DNA of 64,000 nt from Anaerobutyricum hallii (GCF_900209925.1 NZ_LT907978.1:1113219-1177218); one strand, 5' to 3'. Positions 9,701 to 18,142 are shown, counted from the stretch's first letter. Notes: generated by a model from the sequence alone, not told the origin. Program-made: numbers and translations.

Positions 9701-10034
9701 TAAGACGTCCGGTTGTATTTCTTACTGTAGAAACGCTATTTCCTGTGTGATAGCGAAAAGAACGTTCTGCTAAGTATTTGCGTGTCTTGTCTGTTGTGAT
9801 GGAAAAAAGAAAGGAAACGTTAGCTTTTTTTTTGTTGGTATTGATAAAGTTTTTAGTATCGCGGGGGAGTTTTGCATATAAGGCAAGAGTCATCGCATCT
9901 AAAATGCTGGACTTTCCGCTTCCGGTAGGACCAAAAATTCCGAAAAGTCCCTGCGAAGTCAGTGTTTCAAAATCAATGATCTGTTCTTCTCGGTAACTAT
10001 TAATGCCGGTTAGTTTTAATTGAAGTGGTCTCAT
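6717..10034 (-). CDS. sbcC: Exonuclease SbcC (Rad50-like SMC ATPase subunit)
   Basis: ATPase subunit of the SbcCD nuclease that opens DNA hairpins and processes double-strand ends. The 1105 residues show Walker A GPTGSGKSS at residues 35-43, long coiled coil arms, a zinc-hook CPVC near residue 530, the ABC signature LSGGEMF near residue 1007 and Walker B FFFLDEGFGSLD near residue 1040. sbcD ends directly before the ATG, and GGAGG within the sbcD end sits 8 nt upstream, so the two are translated as a pair. The protein is relevant here because SbcCD destroys long palindromes, which abound in this window. Confidence 0.95.
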   Translation of the reverse strand: MRPLQLKLTGINSYREEQIIDFETLTSQGLFGIFGPTGSGKSSILDAMTLALYAKLPRDTKNFINTNKKKANVSFLFSITTDKTRKYLAERSFRYHTGNSVSTVRNTTGRLILYEGDTETVLADKPTEVTNECIRLLGLTSEDFMRTVVLPQGQFSEFLRLKNKERRVMLQRIFHLEKYGIELTGKIARARQKQDLLLSTLSGEKKGYEDVSSQKLSSLKKEKKENTKQCATLSEQLTVLEKNFEETNELFSLQQELSPLEEQKKENEKTLSSIKQKEKQLDTAKKANQLRSFSDQVSQTKSICEEAEKRLQHIQKEVDSLHVAFEAAKKAYDEVHLSQKETLPALQKEEQLLENSLSTINTIQSWSKSQKDYERQNQELLKTLSPLKEKQQSQLKKEEDIRKQIEHIEVELDADKITAEKKALLEQGNIMEETYREKHQNYTTNSEALSDLKAKIITEKEAFALKKKQLEYSYIQLSHRLSYLEKQHSDLTEKLTDFREKEIQNKQQQKLLQQNHMAQLLREELQEGVVCPVCGIPYEKHDLPTESSPFSLKDLEETQKNLEKNIQQLQNRIMQIEKEFASLNTQLPNLKEALEITTQNDLSDMISAPDLQKKTPNNPPIVPDYSAISRQHAEYLQAKGHLQQQENQYTEQNTLLKEQHATLQNYVEKIFSLRKENNIENFSIALKNLRNREEHHQKQEKALKEKRLSLEILLSEKDSLSSQIISLENESSSLTATIDNCKKVIAEQTEKIPKQFSFDMDFPLALNKVKEKQENIKTCFSKAEKVYQNKQKELQQKREELGSCESTAASSHTHLKQMTQLYQNQKNMLGFKEEEQPECYYMEEIQINQLHNEIDTYYTSARKTEEQILYLKNKLGNRHIEEEDWRRQKEERDSARNQINTLTSSLLLLDHQIQEMTERLTEKQKLEEQWEKETHKKDMIKELEQLFKGNAFIEYVAQAKLAYIAREASVILSKISGGNYTLEINESAEFIIRDNKNGGAIRPSDTLSGGEMFITSLALALALSSSIQLNGAAPLEFFFLDEGFGSLDDDLLDTVMNSLEQLQSKKRSIGIISHVEAIQTRVPVKLLVTPSDLSQKGSQITLEYS

Positions 10035-11234
10035 TTAATTTTCCTCCATAATCTGCATCAAAAGAGCGAGTGTCTCTTCTCCGATATCAACCTGAAATCT
10101 TTTCCGGTAAAAATTTTTAACAAGTTCATCAAATGGCTGTTCTTTAATATCAGAGGCGGAAAAGTCATCAGAGTCATTCTCTGGTAAAACGGGAGTGATT
10201 GATAGAATGTCTGTTTTTAATGTCTTCATTTTTTTGATATCTTCTTCGTGAATATAGTGGTCAGTCTTGATCTCAAGGTATACCCAACAGTCCCGCTCTT
10301 TATTTTCTTCGCATTTTTCAATCGCCTCTTCAATGTTTTCACAATGCCATATTTCGATTGGTTTATATACAGGAAGCGGCAGTTCATGAATAACGCAGGG
10401 AGAGCCGGCACGAAGTTCTACGGAGATAACCTGTTTATGAAAAGAAGTTTCCTTAATATTAAAAGGAAGTGGAGAGCCGCTGTATCTTGCATTTGGACAG
10501 CCGGGAACTTTCTGTGGTTTATGGACGTGTCCAAGAGCGATATAGTCTGCTGTCTCAGGAAAGATATCTCCTCCGACCATATAGCTTCCTCCAAGCTGTA
10601 TACTTCGTTCGGAACCATCTTCAATGCTGTCCATTACAAAGAGATGGCTTGCGATAAGATGTATGGAATCTTTATGAAAATGTTCTTTAAGAGAAGAGAA
10701 GAGTGCAGACATTTTTTCTCCATATGAAGAGGCTTTCTGTGTTTCATCGTCTGTTTCATTAAGATATACTTCATTCAATCTTTTTTCACTTGGAAAAGGA
10801 ACAAGAAGCATATCAACTTCTTCATTATTTATAATTGCGTGAAAATATCCCGGGGCACTTTCTGTAATTTCGTGTTGGCCATATATCCCGGGAGTGATTA
10901 TGGAATTTGGGTTGCCGGCCATAACAATGCCATGATCTCGTGCGAGTGGTCCAGAGGCAGTCAGGCGGTCAGGATTATCATGATTTCCGGAAATCACAAC
11001 CGTCATACAGCTGCCATTTCTTGAAAGTTGTTTTAATGTATCATAAAAAAGCTGTTCCGCTATGGCAGACGGATTATAATTATCATAAATATCTCCGGCA
11101 ATAATAATCATATCTGCTTGTTCATCTTCACATATTTTTATAAAGTCTTTTAAAAACTGCCGTTGTTCCTCTAAGCGGGTGTAACCTTCGATATTTTTTC
11201 CAAGATGCCAGTCGGCAGTGTGGATTAACTTCAT
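10035..11234 (-). CDS. sbcD: Exonuclease SbcD (Mre11-like metallophosphatase subunit)
   Basis: Nuclease subunit of SbcCD. The 399 residues start with the calcineurin-type phosphoesterase motifs HTADWHLGK (residues 5-13), GDIYD (near 46), GNHDNPDRL (near 83), IASHLF (near 193) and ALGHVHKPQ (near 233), giving the two-manganese active site. The C-terminal part is the SbcD capping region. GGAGGTGATTAACTT precedes the ATG. It is the first gene of a two-gene operon with sbcC, divergent from the EamA transporter gene. Confidence 0.95.
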   Translation of the reverse strand: MKLIHTADWHLGKNIEGYTRLEEQRQFLKDFIKICEDEQADMIIIAGDIYDNYNPSAIAEQLFYDTLKQLSRNGSCMTVVISGNHDNPDRLTASGPLARDHGIVMAGNPNSIITPGIYGQHEITESAPGYFHAIINNEEVDMLLVPFPSEKRLNEVYLNETDDETQKASSYGEKMSALFSSLKEHFHKDSIHLIASHLFVMDSIEDGSERSIQLGGSYMVGGDIFPETADYIALGHVHKPQKVPGCPNARYSGSPLPFNIKETSFHKQVISVELRAGSPCVIHELPLPVYKPIEIWHCENIEEAIEKCEENKERDCWVYLEIKTDHYIHEEDIKKMKTLKTDILSITPVLPENDSDDFSASDIKEQPFDELVKNFYRKRFQVDIGEETLALLMQIMEEN

Positions 11235-11394
11235 AAGTTAATCACCTCCTTTATCATGTTCCGCGGGTTTCAAAGTCAAACACCCTATCGTACAGGCACG
11301 AACGGAGTTTTGACCTTTTGACCCTGACATCATTGTATAGTATCTTATTTTTAAATGCAAGAATACAGAACAAAGTTTCTTAGGAGAAATGAAT

Positions 11395-11422
11395 TTGACA
11401 GACGATGGATAGCTAGTATAGA
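11395..11422 (+). promoter_or_regulatory. Promoter of the EamA transporter gene
   Basis: Consensus TTGACA at 11395-11400 and TATAGA at 11417-11422 with a 16-bp spacer, about 75 nt before the start codon. Confidence 0.65.
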
Positions 11423-11497
11423 ATAGAACAGCAAAATCAAATGTTAAAGGATTGCGATAATTTTGTAAAATATGTGATAAAACAGGAGGAAAGTAAT

Positions 11498-12445
11498 TTG
11501 AAAGAACAATGGATGCAAAAGACAGGCGTTGTATGGTTTTTAGCTATGATATGCTGTCTGCTTTGGGGAAGTGCATTTCCCTGTATAAAAATAGGATACA
11601 AGATGTTTCATATTGCATCAGCAGATGCTTCATCACAGCTTTTGTTTGCAGGATGCCGATTTTTTCTTGCCGGTTTTCTTGTGCTTTTGCTTGGGACTTC
11701 CGGAAAGTATAAATTAAAAAAGATGGAAATTCCCATGGCAATGATACTGGCAGTTTTTCAGACAATATTACAATATGTATTCTTTTATATGGGACTGGCT
11801 CATGCAACAGGAGTAAAGTCTTCAATTATTAACGGAGCGAATTCCTTTCTGGTTATTTTAATTGCCAGCCTTATATTTCATCAGGAAAAGCTGACCGGAC
11901 CGAAAATTATTGGCTGTGTTATTGGTTTTGCCGGAGTGATTCTTGTTAATCTTGGTGGCGGAGGATTAGATATGAGCTTTCACTGGAATGGAGAATTTTT
12001 CATACTTGTTTCCACAGTGTCCGCTGCGTGTTCTTCTGCATTTATTAAAAAGTTTTCTACAAAAGCAAACCCGGTTCTCCTTAGCGGCTGGCAGTTTATG
12101 ATGGGTGGTACAGTGCTTATCGTTATGGGAAAAATAATGGGTGGAAAACTTCGTTTTGAGGGAATCGCACCATTGTTCCTGTTGCTGTATATGGCTTGTA
12201 TTTCAGCGGTAGCTTATACAATCTGGTCTTTACTTTTGAAATATAATCCGCCCTCAAGAATTGCAGTATTTGGCTTTATGAATCCGGTGTTTGGTGTAAT
12301 GCTATCAGCTCTTTTATTAAAAGAAAAAGGCCAGGCATTTTCATTAGCTGGCCTGACCTCATTAGTTCTTGTATGTATAGGAATTTATATTGTTAATCGG
12401 GAGAACCCTTTGAAAGAAGCATCGCCAGATAAGATTTCCGCGTAG
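11498..12445 (+). CDS. EamA/DMT-family transporter
   Basis: The 315-residue integral membrane protein has about ten hydrophobic segments and two repeated EamA halves, as in drug/metabolite transporters. Typical pieces are CLLWGSAFPCIKIGY in the first helix, KIIGCVIGFAGVILVNLGG at the end of the first half, and GLTSLVLVCIGIYIVN at the end. The substrate is unknown. The start is taken as TTG at 11498 because AGGAGGA lies 7 nt upstream; an in-frame ATG at 11441 has no ribosome site. Its last 53 bp overlap the convergent CYTH gene. Confidence 0.85.
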   Translation: MKEQWMQKTGVVWFLAMICCLLWGSAFPCIKIGYKMFHIASADASSQLLFAGCRFFLAGFLVLLLGTSGKYKLKKMEIPMAMILAVFQTILQYVFFYMGLAHATGVKSSIINGANSFLVILIASLIFHQEKLTGPKIIGCVIGFAGVILVNLGGGGLDMSFHWNGEFFILVSTVSAACSSAFIKKFSTKANPVLLSGWQFMMGGTVLIVMGKIMGGKLRFEGIAPLFLLLYMACISAVAYTIWSLLLKYNPPSRIAVFGFMNPVFGVMLSALLLKEKGQAFSLAGLTSLVLVCIGIYIVNRENPLKEASPDKISA

Positions 12446-12953
12446 TTTCTCTCAGGCTGCTGCCCATATCTAAGAGAAGTGCCTCGATGCTTTGCAGGGC
12501 ATTTTCTTTTTCTTCCAGAGTGTTTACGAGAATTTCCAGTTCCAAAAAAGAACCAAGCCCCTCTACCTGGTCTACGCAGGCAGTCATCATTCCTTTATGG
12601 TAATACTGACGGAGCTTCGTAACCGGATAGAGTCTTTTGTAACCAAGGGAGATAAGAATCTCCCTTGTAGTTTCTGCATCGTCTATGCGGGTTTCCAATT
12701 CTTTTCTTGTTGTGGAAACAGTATCAAGCTTCGCCCCTTTATAGGTGAGGAAAGAAGCTGTTTCTCTTGTGTTAAAGTTATCGCATGTTCGTATGCGAAG
12801 TGCTTCGTCTGTTTTCATAAAATCATGAAAATCGCTGGTAAAATAAAAATCCGATTCTTTCACCAGATTGCCGGGTTTAAATCCAAACTCTGTTAACGTC
12901 CGTTCCGTTACAGATCTTCGGAACAGAGGAAGTTTAATTTCTACTTCAATCAT
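12393..12953 (-). CDS. CYTH-domain protein (CyaB-like class IV adenylate cyclase / triphosphatase family)
   Basis: The 186-residue protein begins with EVEIKLPL, the ExExK signature of CYTH enzymes that bind triphosphates and divalent metal. Further family residues are LRIRTC near 53, the TYKGAK segment near 71, TRKELE near 82, a late DQVEGLGSFLELEI near 128, and the TRKSYL tail. Family members include CyaB adenylate cyclase and inorganic or thiamine triphosphatases; the substrate is not decidable here. The 3' end overlaps the convergent EamA gene by 53 bp. Confidence 0.8.
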   Translation of the reverse strand: MIEVEIKLPLFRRSVTERTLTEFGFKPGNLVKESDFYFTSDFHDFMKTDEALRIRTCDNFNTRETASFLTYKGAKLDTVSTTRKELETRIDDAETTREILISLGYKRLYPVTKLRQYYHKGMMTACVDQVEGLGSFLELEILVNTLEEKENALQSIEALLLDMGSSLRETTRKSYLAMLLSKGSPD

Positions 12954-13092
12954 AAATGTTACTCCATGATTTGTGATGTATCCTTCTTGTTTTTCTTAAA
13001 AATCTTAAAAATAGTACAGAAAAATTCCAGGCGTACACAGGTTATTAAATGTGAATAAAAAGATTCTTTGTTAGTTCTATTCCTTCTTTGTT

Positions 13093-13902
13093 TTATTTAT
13101 TTGTAAAAAGAAGGTTCTGTCCTTTATAAGACAGAGTAAGAGAGTTGTTTTCTGCATGAATTTTCATGGTGCATTTTGAAAAACCATTCGGTAAATCTTT
13201 AAAAACAGCAGGAAGATTCATAGAATCATCTTTGTACGTATAAAAAGTAAATTCATTATCCCTGCTTGAAAGATAGAAAAAATTAGTAACAAAAGCAGGT
13301 TCATTTTCAGTAGCAGCTTTCTCATCAAGAGAATGAAGTTCCATGTAATTATCATATAAACTTAATTTGTATCGGTTTGTATCGGTTGTAAAGTCTTCTT
13401 TGCTGTACCATACGTCATTTTCTGTAAGATTTAAGAGTGGTCCCGTAGTATTTGCAGAATCAGACTGTGTCCCTTCCTTATATTTTTTAAAAAGATAGCT
13501 GACATTATCATAGGTTAATACAAGGATATTTTCAGAAGGCATCGTATAAGAAAGCGTACTGCCTGAACCAAGATCATCCCATCCGGAAGGCAATCCTACA
13601 GCAGTTTCACTTCCGGTATTTAAAGAAAACTTTGATGAATCAGCAGAAAGACCTCCACTTAGGCAGGTTTTATTCTGTGTGATATCTTTCAGCGTAAACT
13701 GTCCCTCTTTATCTATGGAAAAGCTCAGATAATCACAGTTATAACTATCGTCTCTTCCTAAAGCATTCCCAACTCCATTCCACGTTCCAACCAGTTTGAT
13801 GCCATCTTTACCGAGGTTCCCCGAAACCTTATTGCTACAGCCTGTAGCAGTAAGTGCAAAAAGTAAAAAGGTGGTGAAAAGTAATAAAAAATTTTTCTTC
13901 AT
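13093..13902 (-). CDS. Putative lipoprotein of unknown function
   Basis: The 269-residue protein has a lipoprotein signal peptide, KKNFLLLFTTFLLFALTATG followed by Cys at about residue 22, so it is probably lipid-anchored outside the membrane. The mature part contains two similar-looking segments (LVGTWNGVGNAL... and DVWYSKEDFTTD...) that could be a repeated beta-rich domain, but no family is recognised. Start at 13902 is favoured over 13935 by AAAGGA 6 nt upstream and by the signal peptide position. It is divergent from the IMP cyclohydrolase gene. Confidence 0.7.
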   Translation of the reverse strand: MKKNFLLLFTTFLLFALTATGCSNKVSGNLGKDGIKLVGTWNGVGNALGRDDSYNCDYLSFSIDKEGQFTLKDITQNKTCLSGGLSADSSKFSLNTGSETAVGLPSGWDDLGSGSTLSYTMPSENILVLTYDNVSYLFKKYKEGTQSDSANTTGPLLNLTENDVWYSKEDFTTDTNRYKLSLYDNYMELHSLDEKAATENEPAFVTNFFYLSSRDNEFTFYTYKDDSMNLPAVFKDLPNGFSKCTMKIHAENNSLTLSYKGQNLLFTNK

Positions 13903-14058
13903 AATAGGTCCTTTCTGTGCGTAGTAGACACACATTTATGTGATACGTCTTAGCTTTTGTAAAAAAGACGTACTTTATTCTACCACATATCAGGCACAAG
14001 TAGGGAAAATATCTAAATCTTTTTTAATATCTTTCTTATAATTCGAAAGGTCTGACAG

Positions 14059-14087
14059 TTGCGTTTGTCAGTATCTTATTGTATTAT
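14059..14087 (+). promoter_or_regulatory. Possible promoter of the IMP cyclohydrolase gene
   Basis: TTGCGT at 14059-14064 and TATTAT at 14082-14087 with 17 bp between. The -35 lies within a small inverted repeat (CTGAC / GTCAG at 14052-14071) that could be an operator. Confidence 0.4.
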
Positions 14088-14143
14088 ATTTTATAAATAG
14101 ATTTTATTAAAAATGTTTTAGATTCAAAGGAGGAGCTTGATTC

Positions 14144-14857
14144 ATGAAAATGATTTCAATCGAAAAAGAACTGAAAGAGAATTCTTATCCGGGAAGAGGA
14201 ATTATTGTCGGACGTTCCGAAGACGGAAAAAAGGCAGCAATTGCTTATTTTATTATGGGAAGAAGTTCGAACAGCCGTAACCGTATTTTTGTGGAAGACG
14301 GGGAAGGTATTCGTACACAGGCATTTGATCCGTCAAAGTTAGAAGATCCAAGCCTTATTATCTATGCGCCAGTGAGAGTGCTTGGTAATAAAACAATCGT
14401 GACAAACGGGGATCAGACAGACACCATTTATGAAGGAATGGATAAACAGCTTACATTCGAGCAGTCTTTACGTTCCAGAGAATTTGAGCCGGACGGACCA
14501 AACTATACTCCTAGAATTTCAGCAGTTCTTCATTTGGAAAAGGGCAAATTCAATTATGCAATGTCTATTTTAAAGAGCAATAACGGTAATCCGGAAAGCT
14601 GTAATCGCTACACATTTGCATATAGTGATGTTCCGGCAGGAGAGGGTCATTTCATTTCCACTTATATGCATGATGGTAATCCTTTACCAAGCTTTGAAGG
14701 AGAGCCAAAGTGGATGGCAATTCCAGATGATATGGATGCATTTGCAGATACTCTCTGGAACAGTTTGAATGAAGAGAATAAAGTTTCTTTATTTGTACGT
14801 TATATTGACATTGCAACAGGAAAATATGAATCTAAAATTATTAATAAAAATAAGTAA
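14144..14857 (+). CDS. IMP cyclohydrolase (PurO-like family)
   Basis: Likely closes FAICAR to IMP, the last step of purine synthesis. The 237-residue protein matches from memory the IMP_cyclohyd family first known from archaeal PurO: NSYPGRGIIVGRS at residue 12, IMGRSSNSRNRIF near 38, YTPRISAVLHLE near 124 and TFAYSDVPAGEGH near 160. It is unrelated to the MGS-like cyclohydrolase domain of bifunctional PurH. The gene sits 258 bp before a stand-alone AICAR transformylase, which supports the role. AAAGGAGGAGC precedes the ATG. Confidence 0.85.
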   Translation: MKMISIEKELKENSYPGRGIIVGRSEDGKKAAIAYFIMGRSSNSRNRIFVEDGEGIRTQAFDPSKLEDPSLIIYAPVRVLGNKTIVTNGDQTDTIYEGMDKQLTFEQSLRSREFEPDGPNYTPRISAVLHLEKGKFNYAMSILKSNNGNPESCNRYTFAYSDVPAGEGHFISTYMHDGNPLPSFEGEPKWMAIPDDMDAFADTLWNSLNEENKVSLFVRYIDIATGKYESKIINKNK

Positions 14858-14894
14858 TTATTGAAGACAAGTAATTATTGAAGACAAGTAATTA
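14852..14894 (+). repeat. 17-bp tandem repeat at the end of the IMP cyclohydrolase gene
   Basis: AAGTAATTATTGAAGAC occurs at 14852-14868 and 14869-14885, with a partial third copy to 14894. The first copy contains the stop codon. The rest of the gap to 15115 is A/T-rich and holds no recognised riboswitch or terminator. Confidence 0.8.
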
Positions 14895-15115
14895 GTGCGA
14901 ATAAAAAGTAATTATTTAAAAACATATTGCAAAGTTGCAGATTAAAATTATACAGATACGCATTTGCAATTCTGGACTAAAATATAGAAAAATTTTAAAA
15001 TATGCAAATGGAGGCGTGCAGGTTACTTTTTGATATTTCAAACACGCTCTAAATATGCAATAAGAATAACCGAAATCACAAAGTCAGAACATAAACTAAA
15101 AGAGGTAAAATAAGA

Positions 15116-16291
15116 ATGAAAGAATTAGAGTTAAAATATGGATGTAACCCAAATCAGAAACCATCCCGGATTTATATGGAAGAGGGGGAACTCCCTATTC
15201 AGGTACTGAACGGAAAACCAGGTTATATTAACTTTTTAGATGCTTTTAATGGCTGGCAGCTTGTAAGCGAATTAAAAAAAGCAACGGGGCTTCCTGCTGC
15301 AACTTCTTTTAAACATGTATCTCCAGCCGGAGCAGCAGTAGGTCTTCCTCTTAGCGATACACTGGCTAAAATCTACTGGGTAGATGACCTTGGAGAATTA
15401 TCTCCTCTTGCCTGTGCTTATGCAAGAGCCAGAGGAGCGGACCGTATGTCTTCCTACGGTGATTTTATCGCATTATCCGATGTATGTGATGTTTCTACAG
15501 CCAACATGATCAAAAGAGAAGTATCTGACGGTGTGATCGCTCCAGGATATGAACCAGAAGCACTTGAGATTTTAAAATCTAAAAAAAGAGGGAACTACAA
15601 TGTAATTCAGATCGATCCAGCCTACATTCCGGCACCGATCGAGAAAAAACAGGTATTTGGAATCACTTTCGAGCAGGGAAGAAATGAATTAAATATCGAT
15701 GATAAGTTCTTTGATAATATCGTTACAGAGAATAAAGAACTGACAGAAGAAGCGAAGAGAGATTTGGCTATTTCCATGATTACTTTAAAATATACACAGT
15801 CTAACTCTGTATGTTATGTAAAAGATGGACAGGCGATTGGTATTGGAGCAGGTCAGCAGTCCAGAATCCACTGTACACGTCTTGCAGGACAGAAAGCAGA
15901 TAACTGGTGGCTTAGACAGTCCCCTCAGGTAATGGGACTTCAGTTCAAAGATGAGATTCGTCGTGCAGATAGAGACAATGCGATCGACATCTACATGGGA
16001 GATGAATACATGGATGTACTCGCAGACGGTGTATGGGAAAATACTTTCAAAGTAAAACCGGAAGTATTTACAAGAGAAGAAAAGAGAGCATGGCTTGATA
16101 AACTTACAGATGTAGCATTAGGCTCTGATGCTTTCTTCCCGTTTGGTGATAATATCGAACGTGCACATAAGAGTGGTGTAAAATACATTGCACAGCCAGG
16201 AGGATCTATCCGCGATGACAATGTAATCGAAACATGTGATAAATACGGAATCGAAATGTCATTCACAGGAATTCGCTTATTCCACCACTAA
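15116..16291 (+). CDS. purH: Stand-alone AICAR transformylase (PurH C-terminal-type)
   Basis: Transfers a formyl group from 10-formyltetrahydrofolate to AICAR, giving FAICAR. At 391 residues it holds only the transformylase part and lacks the N-terminal MGS-like cyclohydrolase domain of the usual 510-residue PurH. Family motifs are ELKYGCNPNQKPS at residue 4, AATSFKHVSPAGAAVG near 61, KYTQSNSVCYVKDGQAIGIG near 223, AGQQSRIHCTRLAG near 244 and the C-terminal AQPGGSIRDD near 366, including the catalytic Lys-His of SFKHVSPAG. The missing cyclohydrolase is provided by the gene at 14144. Confidence 0.93.
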   Translation: MKELELKYGCNPNQKPSRIYMEEGELPIQVLNGKPGYINFLDAFNGWQLVSELKKATGLPAATSFKHVSPAGAAVGLPLSDTLAKIYWVDDLGELSPLACAYARARGADRMSSYGDFIALSDVCDVSTANMIKREVSDGVIAPGYEPEALEILKSKKRGNYNVIQIDPAYIPAPIEKKQVFGITFEQGRNELNIDDKFFDNIVTENKELTEEAKRDLAISMITLKYTQSNSVCYVKDGQAIGIGAGQQSRIHCTRLAGQKADNWWLRQSPQVMGLQFKDEIRRADRDNAIDIYMGDEYMDVLADGVWENTFKVKPEVFTREEKRAWLDKLTDVALGSDAFFPFGDNIERAHKSGVKYIAQPGGSIRDDNVIETCDKYGIEMSFTGIRLFHH

Positions 16292-16310
16292 AATATGAAT
16301 CTGTAGATTT

Positions 16311-16885
16311 CGTACAGACGAAAAAAGAAATACTGCCATATCCCATCTGCTCTGTAGTCGCTGCGTTTAAGATGCTCAACTGCATCTTAAACACGCTCCG
16401 AAGCCGCATCTGGGATATGGCAGTATTTCTTTTTTCTGGCTATCTAAATCCACAGTTTGTAAGGGTGGGGAATCTCCAGAAGGTTATGGATTCTTGGGGA
16501 GTTAAAGTCTAAAGGGTTGACGCATTTCTTCTGGAGGTTTCCATTTGAATAGAAAGTGTAGATTTTTGGAGAATCCCCTTGTGTTTTGAGGGAAAATAGA
16601 GCGTTTAGCACGACGGAGTAAAATCAAGCTTATAAAAATTCTCTTTTCTTTACTGTACATTTCTTACAATTTGAATGTCAATCCTTTTGAATTTGATTTC
16701 TCGGAAAGTTATAACCTTTTGGAGAATCCCCATTCTCATCAACTGTAGATTTAGAGTAATCAGAAAAAAGAAAAATCAGCCTATCCCAGATGCGGCTTGG
16801 GAGCGTATTTAAGATGCGGATGAGCATCTTAAATACAGCGACTACAGAGCAGATGGGATAGGCTGGTTTTTCTTTTTTCGTCTAC
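16311..16885. repeat. Composite palindromic element C2 (two class I hairpins, inverted)
   Basis: Left hairpin 16311-16443, right hairpin 16754-16885. The interior (16444-16753) shares long stretches with C1 but in the opposite orientation: for example the AAGCTTATAAAAATTCTC block at about 16626 is the reverse complement of the C1 block near 6373. The inner arms 16445-16515 and 16660-16750 are mutually inverted. It fills the gap between the convergent purH and beta-helix genes. No gene is seen inside. Confidence 0.85.
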
Positions 16886-16909
16886 ACGAAATCTAAAAAT
16901 CAGGAGTTG

Positions 16910-18097
16910 TTACCATTTTTTTGTTTTGTTTTTTGAAACCTGCTTTTTCTTTGCAGAAATCACGCGGATAGCATTTCTTTTACCGCTTCTGGCATAGGCT
17001 TTATTTTTCTTAACGATTACGTTGCCGAATTTCTTTGATGTGTGGGAGAATACAAAGATTCCCTGTCTGCCGCCTTTTACGATATTGTTTTCAATGACAA
17101 CTTTATTTTTAATGCTTGTTTTTGGAGAAGAACCTTTCTGATAAGCAACAGCGAGTCCTACGGAGTAGGAATTACGTTTTAAAGGTGTTTTTGTTGTTAC
17201 GCGGCAATTTTTTACTGTGGCGCTTTTTGTATTGAAAAGAGCGAGTGCTTCTGCAGACTTTCCAGTAATATTGCAGTTCTCTATTGTAATATTAGAGTGG
17301 TAATTTCCAGCTTTTCTGTATTTTGCTTCGCTGCCTGGGAAGCTTGCGCAGATTCCTCTGGCTCCGCTGACAATACAGTTCGTTACGCTGATATTTTTGC
17401 TTGGGGTACCGTTACAGAGCTTTGGGCTTAAACGGTAAAGACCAGGAGCTGTTTTTGGTGTGGCAAGGTCGATCTGGAGCTGTTCTTCTACACATTTTTT
17501 TGGACATTTGCCCTGTGGGATTAATTTGCATCCATTAATGGAAACACCGTTGCATGCGATCAATTCAATACCATGTCCGGTGTAATTGCAATAGACGGTA
17601 GCATCATTGATAGAAATATTAGAAGCATAGGAAATTCGCATCATTGTTCCTTTTAATCCAGAGGAAGATGAATTTTTCCATACACCTCCGTTAATGGTAA
17701 GGTTTTTAAAATTATCATAGGATGCTGCAGTTGGGTCGTTTATAATTACGCCGCTTCCGGATGTGATCGTATGGTCTCCGGCATTGATTGTTGTGTTATT
17801 GCCCGGGCGTAAATAGGTATCGATGGAAATATCATTATTGATATTTATAGTTTTAGGTTCATTTCCTTCTATCAAATAGTTTAAAGCGCGGCGATTTCCG
17901 GCAGCACTTCCTGTTGGAATGAAATCATAAATTGCAGGAGAGTCTTGATAAGCGATTACCTTATGCTGGTAAGTTATTTTTTTTCGAGAAGCTTTTTTTG
18001 CATTTTTGGCATAAGCAGTGTTTCCACAGAAACAAAATAATCCTGTAATGATAGTAAGAGTGAAAGTGATAAATAATAGTTGTTTAATTTTTTTCAT
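16910..18097 (-). CDS. Secreted right-handed beta-helix protein (pectate-lyase-like fold)
   Basis: The 395-residue protein has a signal peptide (KKIKQLLFITFTLTIITGLF, cleavage after the AYA near residue 30). The body is a run of parallel beta-helix repeats such as NLTINGGVWKNS, NISINDATVYCN, GVSINGCKLIP, NISVTNCIVSG, NITIENCNITG, SATVKNCRVTT and KVVIENNIVKGG. This fold serves polysaccharide lyases, hydrolases and adhesins; no catalytic set could be assigned. The C-terminus is strongly basic. Start at 18097 is chosen because GGAGA lies 6 nt upstream; 18109 is an in-frame alternative. Confidence 0.7.
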   Translation of the reverse strand: MKKIKQLLFITFTLTIITGLFCFCGNTAYAKNAKKASRKKITYQHKVIAYQDSPAIYDFIPTGSAAGNRRALNYLIEGNEPKTININNDISIDTYLRPGNNTTINAGDHTITSGSGVIINDPTAASYDNFKNLTINGGVWKNSSSSGLKGTMMRISYASNISINDATVYCNYTGHGIELIACNGVSINGCKLIPQGKCPKKCVEEQLQIDLATPKTAPGLYRLSPKLCNGTPSKNISVTNCIVSGARGICASFPGSEAKYRKAGNYHSNITIENCNITGKSAEALALFNTKSATVKNCRVTTKTPLKRNSYSVGLAVAYQKGSSPKTSIKNKVVIENNIVKGGRQGIFVFSHTSKKFGNVIVKKNKAYARSGKRNAIRVISAKKKQVSKNKTKKW

Positions 18098-18142
18098 AAA
18101 TTTCTCCATATTTTATAACGTATTCTCAAAATCTTTCTGTGA

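Noticed and set aside
14858-15115. Purine riboswitch or terminator before purH
   Set aside because: No three-way junction motif or strong hairpin was found, only short A/T-rich repeats.
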